Below are positions 18,850-27,836 of a DNA stretch of 51,330 nucleotides, in pieces. The notes under the pieces were generated by a model. That model searched no databases. It was not told the DNA's origin and saw only the letters and a program-made list of their open reading frames with translations. The translations under genes were made by a program, and so were the position numbers. Position 1 is the first letter of the stretch; each line of letters starts with the position of its first letter. Location: NCBI GenBank assembly GCA_020692205.1, contig JAIMKV010000030.1, forward strand, positions 1-51,330, read 5' to 3'. Origin of the DNA: Myxosarcina sp. GA_180221_E-2-1-MAG-40_15 (GTDB lineage Bacteria; Cyanobacteriota; Cyanobacteriia; Cyanobacteriales; Xenococcaceae).

Positions 18850-21372
18850 ATGCAAACGGACAAAACGCTCGACGCTAAACAAATAGCTATTGTAGGCATG
18901 GATGCTTGCTTCGGTGCTGATGAATCTTTAGCTGCTTTTGAACGCAGTATTTACGAAGGAAGAAACGCCGATTGTGCCGCCATCTTGTCATCTACAGAAA
19001 TACTAGCCAGGTTTGATCGCGTTGCCAGTAGAGCGCTTGAAGATGCAGCCATCGACTCAAATGTCAACATCGCTATTGTTATCGCTAAAAATAGTCAGCA
19101 AAAGCTAGACAGTACCGTGACTGAGGTTGATTCTGTTTTTGATGCTTTATTAATGGCACAAAAGCTATTAAACGACAATGTTGAAGCAGTACTTGTGGGT
19201 GGAGTCGATTTTGAATCTCAAGCCGTGGGTGCAGTGGTATTAAAGCATTACCCAACTGCTAAAATTGATCGCCATAAGATATATGCAGTGATCGATAGTC
19301 TTGGTTTATCCACCACAGTCGCAGCCAACAACCTTACTTACTTGGAACTCGTTGGCGATAAACGCTTAGAGGAAATAGAATTTGACGAGAGAATTTTTAA
19401 TTATCTTGCTTCTAATCTTCCTGGTAGTTGTGCTGTCTCAAGTGTAACCAATGCTGCTTACCAGGGTATTGCGGCGGAGATTGCTAGTTTAATTAAAACT
19501 TCACTGTGTTTATATTATCGTTATATTCCCCCTGTTCCCCAGTGGGAACAATCAACGCCAAGGCAACATCCACTTTACGTTACTACCGAAGCTAAACCTT
19601 GGTTTTTGGAAGCAGGGGTTAATCAACGAGTCGCGGCGATTGACAATCTTGGCCAGAGTAACTCCAAGATTATTCTAGCAGAAGAAGTAGCGACACAACA
19701 GCGCAGTAATGCTTATTTAGAGCAAATGCCTTGTTATCTTTTTCCCTTAACAGCAGATGATTCTACAGCTTTATTAGCACAGCTTGACACACTTAAACAA
19801 ACTATAGCTGATGGCGATCTGGCTAAAATTGCTCAGCAAACTTTTGCCAACCATCAACCTCAAGCCAATTATGCTTTAGCCATTATCGGTAAAAATAAAC
19901 CCGAAATACTCAGAGAATGCGATCGCGCCACTCAAGGCGTAACCAAGGCTTTGAAGACAGGTAAAGATTGGCATACTCCTGTCGGTAGTTATTTTACCCC
20001 CAATCCTCTAGGAGAGAGCAAGATCGCTTTTGTCTATCCTGGGGCTTACAATGCTCATATTGGGTTAGGTAAAGATCTTTTTCGGCTATTTCCTAATTTA
20101 ATTGACGATCCAGTAATCAAAAATACTTGTAACCGTATTGCAGGTATTGAAAAGCTGCTCTATCCCCGAAGCTGGCACAAGCTTTCTTCCAGGGAATTAG
20201 AGGCAAAAGAGCGGGAGTTGATGAACGATCCCTTAGCCATGCTCGAATCAGAAACTGGCTTTGCTGGATTTATTACCACTATTTTGCGGGATTATTTTCA
20301 AGTCAAACCGCAGGCTGCTTTTGGCTATAGCTTGGGAGAGATCAGCATGATGTATGCCCAGGGGGTTTGGGGCGACATTGAGCGAAGTAGTGATATTCTC
20401 AATGCATCCCCGCTATTTAAAATGCGCTTAGCAGGAACTAAAGAAGCCGTTAGAGAATATTGGCAGCTGTCTGACGAACCACCAGGAGAATTATGGCGCA
20501 CCTATGTAGTAATGGCAAACAGCGAGGTGATCCAGGAAAAATTGCGATCGCAAAGCCGAGTTTATTTAACTCAAATTAGTACTCCCAATGAAGTCATAAT
20601 TGCTGGAGATCCTCAAAGCTGCGAAAAAGTGATTGAAAGTCTAGGGTGTGATGCGTTTCGCGCTCCTTTCAATCATGTTATCCATTGTGAGGCGATGCAG
20701 AGTGAGTATGATGAACTAATTAAGCTGAATACTCTACCATTACGAGAAAGCCCAGAAATTACTTTTTATTCTGCCGCCAATTATCAGCAAATTGGTCATA
20801 GCAGTCAAGAAATTGCTCATAGTTTAACTCAAACCCTTTGTCAGCAACTAGATTTCCCGCGTTTAGTTAATCGAGTTTATCAAGATGATTACCGCATCTT
20901 TGTTGAAGTAGGTGTTGGCAGCAATTGTTCTCGCTGGATTAAAGATATTCTCCAGTCTAAAGAACACGCTACTGTATCGCTACATCGTCGAGGTACAAAT
21001 GATTTTACTTCTTTGCTCAAAGCGATCGCCAAATTATTTAGTCATCGCGCCCAGCTCGATCTATCTCCTTTATACGGCAAAGCGGAGTTCAATCAAAATG
21101 CTGAGACTCAAACCAGTTCAGCTATGCCCAACCGCATTCCGCAGTCAAAAGATGCTAATAATCTCATTCTGTGGCAGCCTACTTTTCGGAAATTTAACCA
21201 CGAATTTTCACATAACAATTCTCACCTATCCAAAGCTCATTCGCTCTTTATCAAGCAAGATCAAGAATATTTGCGCAACCATCAAAAAGCAATCAGCGTT
21301 CATTTAGAAGTTCTGGAAAAGATGATCAACGAACCTCCAAGCCAAGACGGTGTTGCTGAGCGCGAAGTATGA
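18850..21372 (+). CDS. PKS protein with degenerate ketosynthase and acyltransferase (HglC-like)
   Basis: The protein has 840 residues. Residues 10-280 are a shrunken ketosynthase fold that keeps both ends (QIAIVGMDACFGA; a C-terminal VAAIDNLGQSNSKIILAEE). It has no Cys-Ala-Ser active site and no HGTGT motif, so it should not condense and may act as a chain-length factor. Residues ~388-720 are an acyltransferase-like domain with Ser494 (GYSLGE) and His612. The C-terminus (796-825) carries one copy of the HQ...VH...L amphipathic motif also found twice in the first PKS. The architecture resembles HglC of heterocyst glycolipid loci; that match is from memory of the family. Confidence 0.82.
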   Translation: MQTDKTLDAKQIAIVGMDACFGADESLAAFERSIYEGRNADCAAILSSTEILARFDRVASRALEDAAIDSNVNIAIVIAKNSQQKLDSTVTEVDSVFDALLMAQKLLNDNVEAVLVGGVDFESQAVGAVVLKHYPTAKIDRHKIYAVIDSLGLSTTVAANNLTYLELVGDKRLEEIEFDERIFNYLASNLPGSCAVSSVTNAAYQGIAAEIASLIKTSLCLYYRYIPPVPQWEQSTPRQHPLYVTTEAKPWFLEAGVNQRVAAIDNLGQSNSKIILAEEVATQQRSNAYLEQMPCYLFPLTADDSTALLAQLDTLKQTIADGDLAKIAQQTFANHQPQANYALAIIGKNKPEILRECDRATQGVTKALKTGKDWHTPVGSYFTPNPLGESKIAFVYPGAYNAHIGLGKDLFRLFPNLIDDPVIKNTCNRIAGIEKLLYPRSWHKLSSRELEAKERELMNDPLAMLESETGFAGFITTILRDYFQVKPQAAFGYSLGEISMMYAQGVWGDIERSSDILNASPLFKMRLAGTKEAVREYWQLSDEPPGELWRTYVVMANSEVIQEKLRSQSRVYLTQISTPNEVIIAGDPQSCEKVIESLGCDAFRAPFNHVIHCEAMQSEYDELIKLNTLPLRESPEITFYSAANYQQIGHSSQEIAHSLTQTLCQQLDFPRLVNRVYQDDYRIFVEVGVGSNCSRWIKDILQSKEHATVSLHRRGTNDFTSLLKAIAKLFSHRAQLDLSPLYGKAEFNQNAETQTSSAMPNRIPQSKDANNLILWQPTFRKFNHEFSHNNSHLSKAHSLFIKQDQEYLRNHQKAISVHLEVLEKMINEPPSQDGVAEREV

Positions 21373-21388
21373 AACCGAAGGGCAGTCA

Positions 21389-21427
21389 AGCTCTTAGCTC
21401 TTAGCTCTTAGCTTTTAGCTTTTAGCT
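21389..21427. repeat. Tandem heptamer repeat (TTAGCTC/TTAGCTT)
   Basis: Five to six head-to-tail copies of a seven-base unit, TTAGCTC then TTAGCTT, follow the stop codon of the 840-residue PKS gene. They are short tandem repeats of the kind long known from cyanobacterial spacers. The same unit recurs near 23300 and 32155. Confidence 0.8.
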
Positions 21428-21486
21428 AATATACGTGGTTGGCATCCCCCACGCGCTTTTTTAGGTTGCTAGTTGCAAATAAAATT

Positions 21487-21619
21487 TTTGGCGTTGCTGA
21501 TTTAAGTAATGACGTACAAAATGTTACTGTTCGTAGCTATTAGCCTTTAGCTATTAGCTTTCTAATAACTGTTATTCATAGGCAGAAAAGCAAAACATTA
21601 CGTATTCAGCAACGCCAAA
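21487..21619. mobile_element. MITE-like element with 14-bp terminal inverted repeats
   Basis: The left end TTTGGCGTTGCTGA (21487-21500) is the exact reverse complement of the right end TCAGCAACGCCAAA (21606-21619). The 105 bp between contain GACGTACAAAAT and GTTCGTAGCTATTAG and encode nothing. A related element at about 38793-38905 shares the internal GACGTACAAAAT, TGTTCGTAGCTA and right-end TTCAGCAAC blocks. Single TCAGCAAC(G/A)CC ends also occur near 8000 and 17755. I read this as a small non-autonomous transposon; the parent IS family is not identified. Confidence 0.6.
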
Positions 21620-21698
21620 TTTTTAAACCACACCTTGATTCAGCAACGTCGTCAAGACTAATCAAGATAAATAATTCAAAAGAATAAGGGGATAAATT

Positions 21699-23303
21699 AT
21701 GATCGCTGCTAAGACAATACCGCATCAAAACGAATCTACTAACCAAGACATTTTTGCTTTGTCAGAAGCAGAAATAAAAAATAAATTACTAAATTTAACC
21801 GAACCTTGTTATGTAGTTAAACAGCAGGAAAAAATCGGCTTAACTAATCAAGATTGGTGGCGCGATCGCCCAGAGCTAGAATTACTGATGGCTGTACCCC
21901 CTCTATCAATTGAGCAGTTGGGCGATCGCAATTTTATCGATTTTCACGGGGTACAATACGCCTATATGACAGGTGCAATGGCGGGAGGAATTGCTTCAGA
22001 AGAATTAGCGATCGCCTTGGGCAAACAGGGTATCTTAGCCTCATTTGGGGCGGGTGGCTTGAGTCTGACGCGAGTTGAAACAGCGATCAAGCGCATTCAA
22101 CAGGCTCTTCCTAATGGTACGTATGCTTTTAATCTGCTTCATAGCCCCAATGAACCAGAAGTTGAACGCAATATAGTGGATCTTTATGTTAAATATGGGG
22201 TTAATACCCTAGAAGCCTCGGCTTTTCTAAATCTGACTCCCAATATCGTCTACTATCGCGCTGCGGGACTAAAATTGAATGCTGCCAACCAAATTGAGAT
22301 TGAGCATAAAGTCATCGCTAAGATTTCTCGACGGGAAGTAGCGACTAAGTTTCTCCAACCCCCGCCAAGCAAAATGCTTCAACAATTAGTCGCCCAGGGA
22401 AAAATCACCCCTTTACAGGCAGATTTAGCTCAGCAAGTACCGATGGCTGATGATCTTACCGTAGAAGCTGATTCTGGTGGACATACTGATAATCGCCCTT
22501 TAGTTTGCTTGTTCCCAGCAATTGTTGAACTCAGAGACGAAATTCAAAGTCAGTATAACTATCAAAAGCCTGTGAGAATTGGCGTTGCGGGAGGAATCTC
22601 TACGCCCCAAGCAGCTTTGGCTGCCTATATTATGGGTGCAGCCTATATAGTAACAGGCTCAGTAAATCAATCCTGTGTGGAAGCAGGAACTTCTCTCCAC
22701 GCGAAAAAGCTACTGGCTGAAGCCGAAATGCACGATGTCATGATGGCCCCTGCTGCCGATATGTTTGAGATGGGAGTCAAACTACAGGTTCTCAAGCGAG
22801 GCACGATGTTTGCCTTACGCGCTCAGAAGCTGTACGAACTTTATCAAAACTATGATTCGATTGCAGACATCCCAGCTGAGTCAAAAACCAAGATTGAAAA
22901 ACAAATCTTCCGCATGAGCTTAGCTGAAGTTTGGCAGCAGACCGTCAAATACCTCGCCCAACGTAATCCTGAAAAACTAGCCAAAGCCAACAGCAACCCC
23001 AAACTTAAAATGGCTTTGATCTTCCGCTGGTATCTCGGCTTATCTTCCCGTTGGTCAAACACTGGGGAAGGAGGTAGAGAACTAGACTATCAAATTTGGT
23101 GTGGCCCAGCAATGGGTGCTTTCAACAACTGGGTCAAAGGCTCTTACTTAGAACCAGTCAGCGATCGCCATGTCGTCGATGTCGCACAACAAATTCTGAC
23201 TGGTGCAGCCTACTTATACCGAGTTCAAAATCTCAGACTACAGGGATTAGATTTAGGCGATCGCTATAGTCAATATAAGCCTAGAAAAGCTCTTAGCTTT
23301 TAG
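21699..23303 (+). CDS. PfaD-family enoyl reductase
   Basis: The protein has 534 residues and is an FMN-dependent TIM-barrel enzyme of the PfaD / 2-nitropropane-dioxygenase type. It is the trans-acting enoyl reductase of PUFA synthases and related PKSs. Diagnostic stretches are TGAMAGGIASEELAIALGKQ, GILASFGAGGLSLTR, VEADSGGHTDNRPL, GVAGGISTPQAALAAYIMGA and the C-terminal WCGPAMGAFNNWVKGSYLEP. The start is an ATG with AAGGGG upstream. Its last codons (KALSF and stop) are written by a TTAGCTT-type repeat, so the C-terminus was probably set by repeat invasion. It should fully reduce the enoyl intermediates made by the KR and DH. Confidence 0.92.
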   Translation: MIAAKTIPHQNESTNQDIFALSEAEIKNKLLNLTEPCYVVKQQEKIGLTNQDWWRDRPELELLMAVPPLSIEQLGDRNFIDFHGVQYAYMTGAMAGGIASEELAIALGKQGILASFGAGGLSLTRVETAIKRIQQALPNGTYAFNLLHSPNEPEVERNIVDLYVKYGVNTLEASAFLNLTPNIVYYRAAGLKLNAANQIEIEHKVIAKISRREVATKFLQPPPSKMLQQLVAQGKITPLQADLAQQVPMADDLTVEADSGGHTDNRPLVCLFPAIVELRDEIQSQYNYQKPVRIGVAGGISTPQAALAAYIMGAAYIVTGSVNQSCVEAGTSLHAKKLLAEAEMHDVMMAPAADMFEMGVKLQVLKRGTMFALRAQKLYELYQNYDSIADIPAESKTKIEKQIFRMSLAEVWQQTVKYLAQRNPEKLAKANSNPKLKMALIFRWYLGLSSRWSNTGEGGRELDYQIWCGPAMGAFNNWVKGSYLEPVSDRHVVDVAQQILTGAAYLYRVQNLRLQGLDLGDRYSQYKPRKALSF

Positions 23304-23335
23304 CTTTTAGCTTTTAGTAATTAGTAATTAGTAAT
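23289..23335. repeat. Tandem TTAGCTT / TTAGTAA repeat at the pfaD-hglB junction
   Basis: Four TTAGCTC/T-type units are followed by three TTAGTAA-type units. They run from the last codons of the PfaD gene, including its stop, to the start codon of the next gene. They form the whole 33-bp spacer between the two genes. Confidence 0.75.
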
Positions 23336-23336
23336 C

Positions 23337-24809
23337 ATGAATGATAATCAAAATAACCCCGAAGTAATCGCCAATTGGTTAGTCAATAATCTAGCCGAAC
23401 AGCTAGAAATTGAACCCGCCGAAATAGATCGCTGCGAACCGATCGAAAACTACGGCTTAGATTCAGCCCAGGGAATGATCGTAGTTAGTCGAGCCGAGAA
23501 GCAATTCGGCTGGGAAATATCACCAATGCTGCTGTGGCATTACCCGACAATTCAAGCACTCTCCGAGCGTTTAGCCAAAGAGAATGATCCAGATACACAA
23601 ACTAAACATACTGCCGAGATTAATTTAGCTGAGCAAGTTGTTCTCGATCCTGTTATTGTTCCTCAAGGAACTTTTGAGTTTACCCACCAACCAAAACGGA
23701 TCTTTCTCACTGGTGCCACGGGATTTTTAGGCGTTTATTTACTCCAAGAACTCCTAGAGCGAACTAATGCCGACATCTATTGCTTGGTTCGAGCATTTGA
23801 TCGCACATCGGCAACGGAAAGATTAAAAAGCAATCTCGAACGCTATTCGCTGTGGAATAAAGCGATCGCTTCGCGGATTATTCCTGTCGTGGGAGATTTA
23901 TCTCAGCCGATGTTAGGTATAGATGCAGATATATATGAAAATTTAGTAGGAGCGATCGATATTATCTATCACAGTGCAGCGATGCTGAACTATGTTTATC
24001 CTTATTCAACTCTAAAAGCTGCTAATGTTCTGGGAACACAAGAAGTTTTGCGATTAGCTTGTCTGGGTAAAACCAAACCAGTTCATTATGTTTCTAGTGT
24101 GGCAGTGTTTGAGAATGCTGTTTATGCGGGTAAAGTCGTTAGCGAACAAGATAGCTTTGATCATTGGCAGGGAATTTCTTTGGGCTATTCGCAAACTAAA
24201 TGGGTAGCGGAAAAATTGGTCAAAATTGCTGGAGAAAGAGGGCTACCTATTTCAATTTATCGACCTCCATTGATCGCTGGAGACAGCAAAACGGGTGTTT
24301 CTAACACTGATGACTTTATTTGCTTGATGCTCAAAGGCTGCATCCAAATGGGCAGTTTCCCCGATCTCGACTATCTACTAGATATGTCTCCCGTAGACTA
24401 TGTGAGTCAAAGTATTGTTTACTTATCTCAGCAGCGAGAATCTATCGGACAAGCTTTTCACCTGCAACATCCGCAGCCAGTCCAACTGAGTAAAATAGTT
24501 AGATTACTGCGCCTTGTCGGTTACAAAATTGCTACAGTTCCCTACCAACAGTGGCAAGCAGACTTAAAAAATACGGTACAGCCAGATAATCCGTTATTTA
24601 CCCTACAACCCTTTTTACTGGAAAAACGCTCGGAAGTACAGTTAACCATTATCGAGCTTTATTTACAACAAAATCGACCCGAAATTAGCTGTAAAAATAC
24701 TCTGATGGCGCTCAAAGGTTCGGGAATTTCTTGTCCTCCCATTAACCATAAGTTACTGATCAACTACTTTCGCAGTTTCCTTGATAGTGGTTTTTTGCAG
24801 GCTGCTTGA
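23337..24809 (+). CDS. hglB: ACP-thioester reductase, HglB-like
   Basis: The protein has 490 residues. Residues ~8-80 are an acyl carrier protein with phosphopantetheine Ser43 ([11 protein letters not shown]). Residues ~118-490 are an extended-SDR thioester reductase with NAD(P) motif TGATGFLG (125-132), Ser253/254 (YVSSVAVF) and Tyr284/Lys288 (GYSQTKW). Length and order match HglB (HetM) of heterocyst glycolipid synthesis, which releases the finished chain by reduction. Here it would yield a fatty aldehyde or alcohol. It follows the PfaD gene after 33 bp of repeat DNA. Confidence 0.85.
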   Translation: MNDNQNNPEVIANWLVNNLAEQLEIEPAEIDRCEPIENYGLDSAQGMIVVSRAEKQFGWEISPMLLWHYPTIQALSERLAKENDPDTQTKHTAEINLAEQVVLDPVIVPQGTFEFTHQPKRIFLTGATGFLGVYLLQELLERTNADIYCLVRAFDRTSATERLKSNLERYSLWNKAIASRIIPVVGDLSQPMLGIDADIYENLVGAIDIIYHSAAMLNYVYPYSTLKAANVLGTQEVLRLACLGKTKPVHYVSSVAVFENAVYAGKVVSEQDSFDHWQGISLGYSQTKWVAEKLVKIAGERGLPISIYRPPLIAGDSKTGVSNTDDFICLMLKGCIQMGSFPDLDYLLDMSPVDYVSQSIVYLSQQRESIGQAFHLQHPQPVQLSKIVRLLRLVGYKIATVPYQQWQADLKNTVQPDNPLFTLQPFLLEKRSEVQLTIIELYLQQNRPEISCKNTLMALKGSGISCPPINHKLLINYFRSFLDSGFLQAA

Positions 24810-24930
24810 TTTATGAGCAGTAGCTAATAACAATAACTATAAGTAATAAGTTCTACTCAGCTGTAATTCGTTGTAAATTCCAATTGAGTGAACAAGCTTC
24901 ATAGTTCAACCCTAGACGAGCATTTTAAAG

Positions 24931-25233
24931 ATGAATCAGCCAGTTTTAAACTACCAATCCAACCAAAATAATGCCGAGGTAATTGCTGCTTGGTTAGTAG
25001 ATAATTTAGCCGAACAGCTAGAAGTCGAACCTAATGAAATAGATAAGTGCAAACCGATTGAAAACTACGGCTTAGATTCGGCACAGGGAATGATAATGGT
25101 CAGCCGTGCCGAAAAACAATTTGGGTTGGAGTTCTCGCCGATGTTTTTGCGGCATTATCCCACAATTGAAGCACTTGCCGAACGTTTAGCCGAAGAATTG
25201 GCAGAGTCCAATCTAGAAGTATTTGAAATTTAA
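24931..25233 (+). CDS. Stand-alone acyl carrier protein
   Basis: The protein has 100 residues and is a single ACP with phosphopantetheine Ser50 ([11 protein letters not shown]). It is about four-fifths identical by eye to the ACP at the start of the preceding HglB-like protein, including SRAEKQFG and HYPTI.AL.ERLA. The similarity is also clear in the DNA, so it is a local duplication of that ACP. A free copy could carry the chain for the methyltransferase, the docked unknown protein or the glycosyltransferase. Confidence 0.9.
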   Translation: MNQPVLNYQSNQNNAEVIAAWLVDNLAEQLEVEPNEIDKCKPIENYGLDSAQGMIMVSRAEKQFGLEFSPMFLRHYPTIEALAERLAEELAESNLEVFEI

Positions 25234-25271
25234 CCCCAACTATTAGCTAATTTTCCAGGAGCAAGATATAT

Positions 25272-27134
25272 ATGAACGTATCCAAACTCGTAGATAACCT
25301 CGTCCAGCAGGGAGTTGAGTTGTGGGTAAATGAGGATAAATTGGGGATTCGTTCCCCGACAGGAGTGCTAACACCAGAACTAAAACTCGAACTGACTACT
25401 CATAAAACTCAGATTGTTGACTATCTCCAAGAACCAGAACAGGATTTTGCGACTAGCCAGGGATTGAGTGTGGCTACCATAGGTCTTTTAATTGGTGGTT
25501 GTGACCAGAATTCTCTGACTGGAATTAAATCGCCCATCATCGATCCACAGATAATGGCTCAAAAACTGACGGTGACTTTTAGACCTTTACCAAAAGGATA
25601 TCGCAATGACACTATCATTAAATTTAGAAGTGAATTAAAAGACAAGTTAAGACAACAAGGAGTTACGGTTAAAACTTGGCAACAGGCAACTAAAGACTTT
25701 TATTATCAAATTGCTCTTCCCTGGATTAACTGGAAACCGCAAATTAAAACCAGAGTAGTTAAAAGTCAAATTCATGCCGTCATAGATGTCGATCGACCAG
25801 CATCTCTCGTTACCAAAGCTAAAAACGCGATCGCCGAAAGTATTTATCAACTATATTCTCGCTTTGTGGCTCGTGGTCAAAAGATGTCGATCGCCAAAAT
25901 TGCCAGGCTGATTGGCTGGGCGGAAGAGTCGGTAGCTAAGTATATTGAAAACCCTACTACTACTCAAGCGATCGTCCTAAGCGATCTCGATCAAGACTTT
26001 ATTAATCTTCAATCCTACCAAGAAAAAATCGACATCGGGATTAATACTTTAATCAGAACCTTCTCCGAAATTGTCATTGGAGTTAGCGATCGCCAGATTT
26101 CCATCCTCAACATGAATCTTTCTGATTCTCTCTTTGCTAAAAAAGAGTTCGATAAGTTTGTCGGTAAATCCTTGATTCCCAAAATATTTGTTCCCATCGC
26201 ACCTTTGTTGATGAGTCGATTTGAAGTAGGAAAATATCAGCCAGCAAAATCCGATCATGCAGTCAAGTTAGTTGAGTTAGGTCACTCCCTCGCCGACACA
26301 GGGTTATTCCCCCCTGGCTTTAAACTTTCTCAGGCGATCGCTAGAAAGTCCTATCGCGATATTGTCGATACGATTGTCAATGGTAGAACTGGTGTCTCCT
26401 ATGGCTTTGTGGCATACGTCGAACCACCACAATATGTAGGCGATCGCGAAATAAGTGCAGCAGAATGGGCAAAATTATTGCCCGTAGAAGGATTGTGTAG
26501 CGATGAAGTTCGTCAAAATCACCTTGGTAGACGCTACCTGAAAACTCGGCTAAAAACTCAAACTTTATACCAACAGATTCCCGATATTTGGTTAGTTAGT
26601 TCCCGTTCGGGGTCAAATAAAACTAATCTCAATCTAGAAACCGATATTGTCAGAATTGGTTTAACTAACAAACTATTGCTTCAATTACCTCAAGGCGTTG
26701 ACTTAGCTAAAGCTGACATCAAACCTTCTTACGATATCTACGTCATGCTGGCGATCGCCCTGTCAACTGCATTGTATACCCCCGAATTAGTTAGTAACGG
26801 TGCGCCTCTGGTTCATTTTCACGGTTATCCTTCAGCAGATTGGTTTAGGGAAAATGAATACTACTTTGGAGTAGAACATCCTTCTGTCCCTTGCGGTACA
26901 TATGAATCGGGAGTGTTTAATTACCTTGGTATCAGCAAGATTGGCGATCGCGCCGAGCAAAAGATTGCTCTAGCCAGCCTAATTGAACCAGATCATGGCA
27001 CTAATATCATCGCTTCAGACATGAATTATCTCATTGAGAGATTAAAAACTGGATGTCAACAAAAACAAATTGAACTAGGCGGAAAATACTTTAGTTCTTT
27101 GGCAAAACCCGCATACGAAAGAAAGGAAAATTAA
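25272..27134 (+). CDS. Unknown protein with N-terminal TubC-type docking domain
   Basis: The protein has 620 residues. The first ~53 (VSKLVDNLVQQGVELWVNED, GIRSPTGVLTPEL, HKTQIVDYL) match the TubC N-terminal docking domain, which joins subunits of NRPS/PKS assembly lines. The remaining ~560 residues fit no family I recognise: no SAM, Rossmann, P-loop, condensation or thioesterase motif is visible. Landmarks are KIARLIGWAEESVAKYI near 210, KSYRDIVDTIVNGRTG, VHFHGYPSADWFRENEYYFG and VEHPSVPCGTYESGVFNYLG. It begins 38 bp after the ACP gene with AGGAGC as ribosome-binding site. The docking domain and operon position imply a step on carrier-bound intermediates. Confidence 0.75.
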   Translation: MNVSKLVDNLVQQGVELWVNEDKLGIRSPTGVLTPELKLELTTHKTQIVDYLQEPEQDFATSQGLSVATIGLLIGGCDQNSLTGIKSPIIDPQIMAQKLTVTFRPLPKGYRNDTIIKFRSELKDKLRQQGVTVKTWQQATKDFYYQIALPWINWKPQIKTRVVKSQIHAVIDVDRPASLVTKAKNAIAESIYQLYSRFVARGQKMSIAKIARLIGWAEESVAKYIENPTTTQAIVLSDLDQDFINLQSYQEKIDIGINTLIRTFSEIVIGVSDRQISILNMNLSDSLFAKKEFDKFVGKSLIPKIFVPIAPLLMSRFEVGKYQPAKSDHAVKLVELGHSLADTGLFPPGFKLSQAIARKSYRDIVDTIVNGRTGVSYGFVAYVEPPQYVGDREISAAEWAKLLPVEGLCSDEVRQNHLGRRYLKTRLKTQTLYQQIPDIWLVSSRSGSNKTNLNLETDIVRIGLTNKLLLQLPQGVDLAKADIKPSYDIYVMLAIALSTALYTPELVSNGAPLVHFHGYPSADWFRENEYYFGVEHPSVPCGTYESGVFNYLGISKIGDRAEQKIALASLIEPDHGTNIIASDMNYLIERLKTGCQQKQIELGGKYFSSLAKPAYERKEN

Positions 27135-27154
27135 GAGCCTAGTATCGCTACGCG

Positions 27155-27224
27155 GAAGTCAAAAGTCAGAAGTCAAAAGTCAGAAGTCAAAAGTCAGAAG
27201 TCAAAAGTCAAAAGTCAAAAGTCA
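27155..27224. repeat. Tandem AAAAGTC/GAAGTC repeat
   Basis: About ten short direct units alternate AAAAGTC and AGAAGTC over 70 bp between the docked unknown protein and the DUF2141 gene. It is a cyanobacterial STRR-type repeat with no spacers, so it is not a CRISPR array. Confidence 0.85.
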
Positions 27225-27254
27225 CATTGTCCTACTTGACAGGAAAGGATCGAG

Positions 27255-27722
27255 ATGATTTTAGGTATTACACAATTTTTACATCATACTTTTATTGCTA
27301 CTGCGTCGAGTTTGATTTTAGCTGCGAGTCAAAAATCAACTTCTACATTGACTGTAACAATTTTAGGATTACAAAATCAAAATAGCCAAATATGCTTGAG
27401 AGTTTATGCTAACGAACAAGGATTTCCTCTTAGCGATCAAAGCGAAGTCCACAGCGAATGTACTGAAACAACTAAAAACTCTGCCACTATGAAGATTCCT
27501 AATTTGAAACTAGGTACTTATGCCGTCTCAGTGGTTGACGATCGCAATCGCGATTATCAACTAAACCGAAACATATTAGGAATTCCCCAAGAGGGATTTG
27601 GCATTTCTAATAATCCTCAAGTATCAGTAGTAACAGGATTACCAAAGTTCCAAGATGCTAGTTTTCTCTTAAGAGAAAACCAAACCATTGATATTACGAT
27701 GAAATATTCTCTTGATTCTTAA
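27255..27722 (+). CDS. DUF2141-family exported protein
   Basis: The protein has 155 residues. An N-terminal hydrophobic stretch (FIATASSLILAASQ) looks like a signal or anchor sequence. The rest is a beta-rich DUF2141 domain with CLRVYANEQGFPLS, LGTYAVSVVDDRNRDYQLNR and the family mark GIPQEGFGISNNP. The family's function is unknown; members are secreted or periplasmic. Its place between the biosynthetic genes and the glycosyltransferase/exporter genes suggests an envelope role linked to the exported lipid. Confidence 0.85.
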   Translation: MILGITQFLHHTFIATASSLILAASQKSTSTLTVTILGLQNQNSQICLRVYANEQGFPLSDQSEVHSECTETTKNSATMKIPNLKLGTYAVSVVDDRNRDYQLNRNILGIPQEGFGISNNPQVSVVTGLPKFQDASFLLRENQTIDITMKYSLDS

Positions 27723-27836
27723 AAACTAGTTTTTGTTGAGAACATTATCTTGGAAAATATGGCATTCTAGATGACCAAATAACAATTTAATTCTGCCAAA
27801 ACTCCCTGATCAAATTAACTCACTAAGTATAAATAA

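Noticed and set aside
27155-27224. Direct repeats resembling a CRISPR array
   Set aside because: Units are 6-7 bases, contiguous and without spacers; it is a tandem STRR-type repeat.
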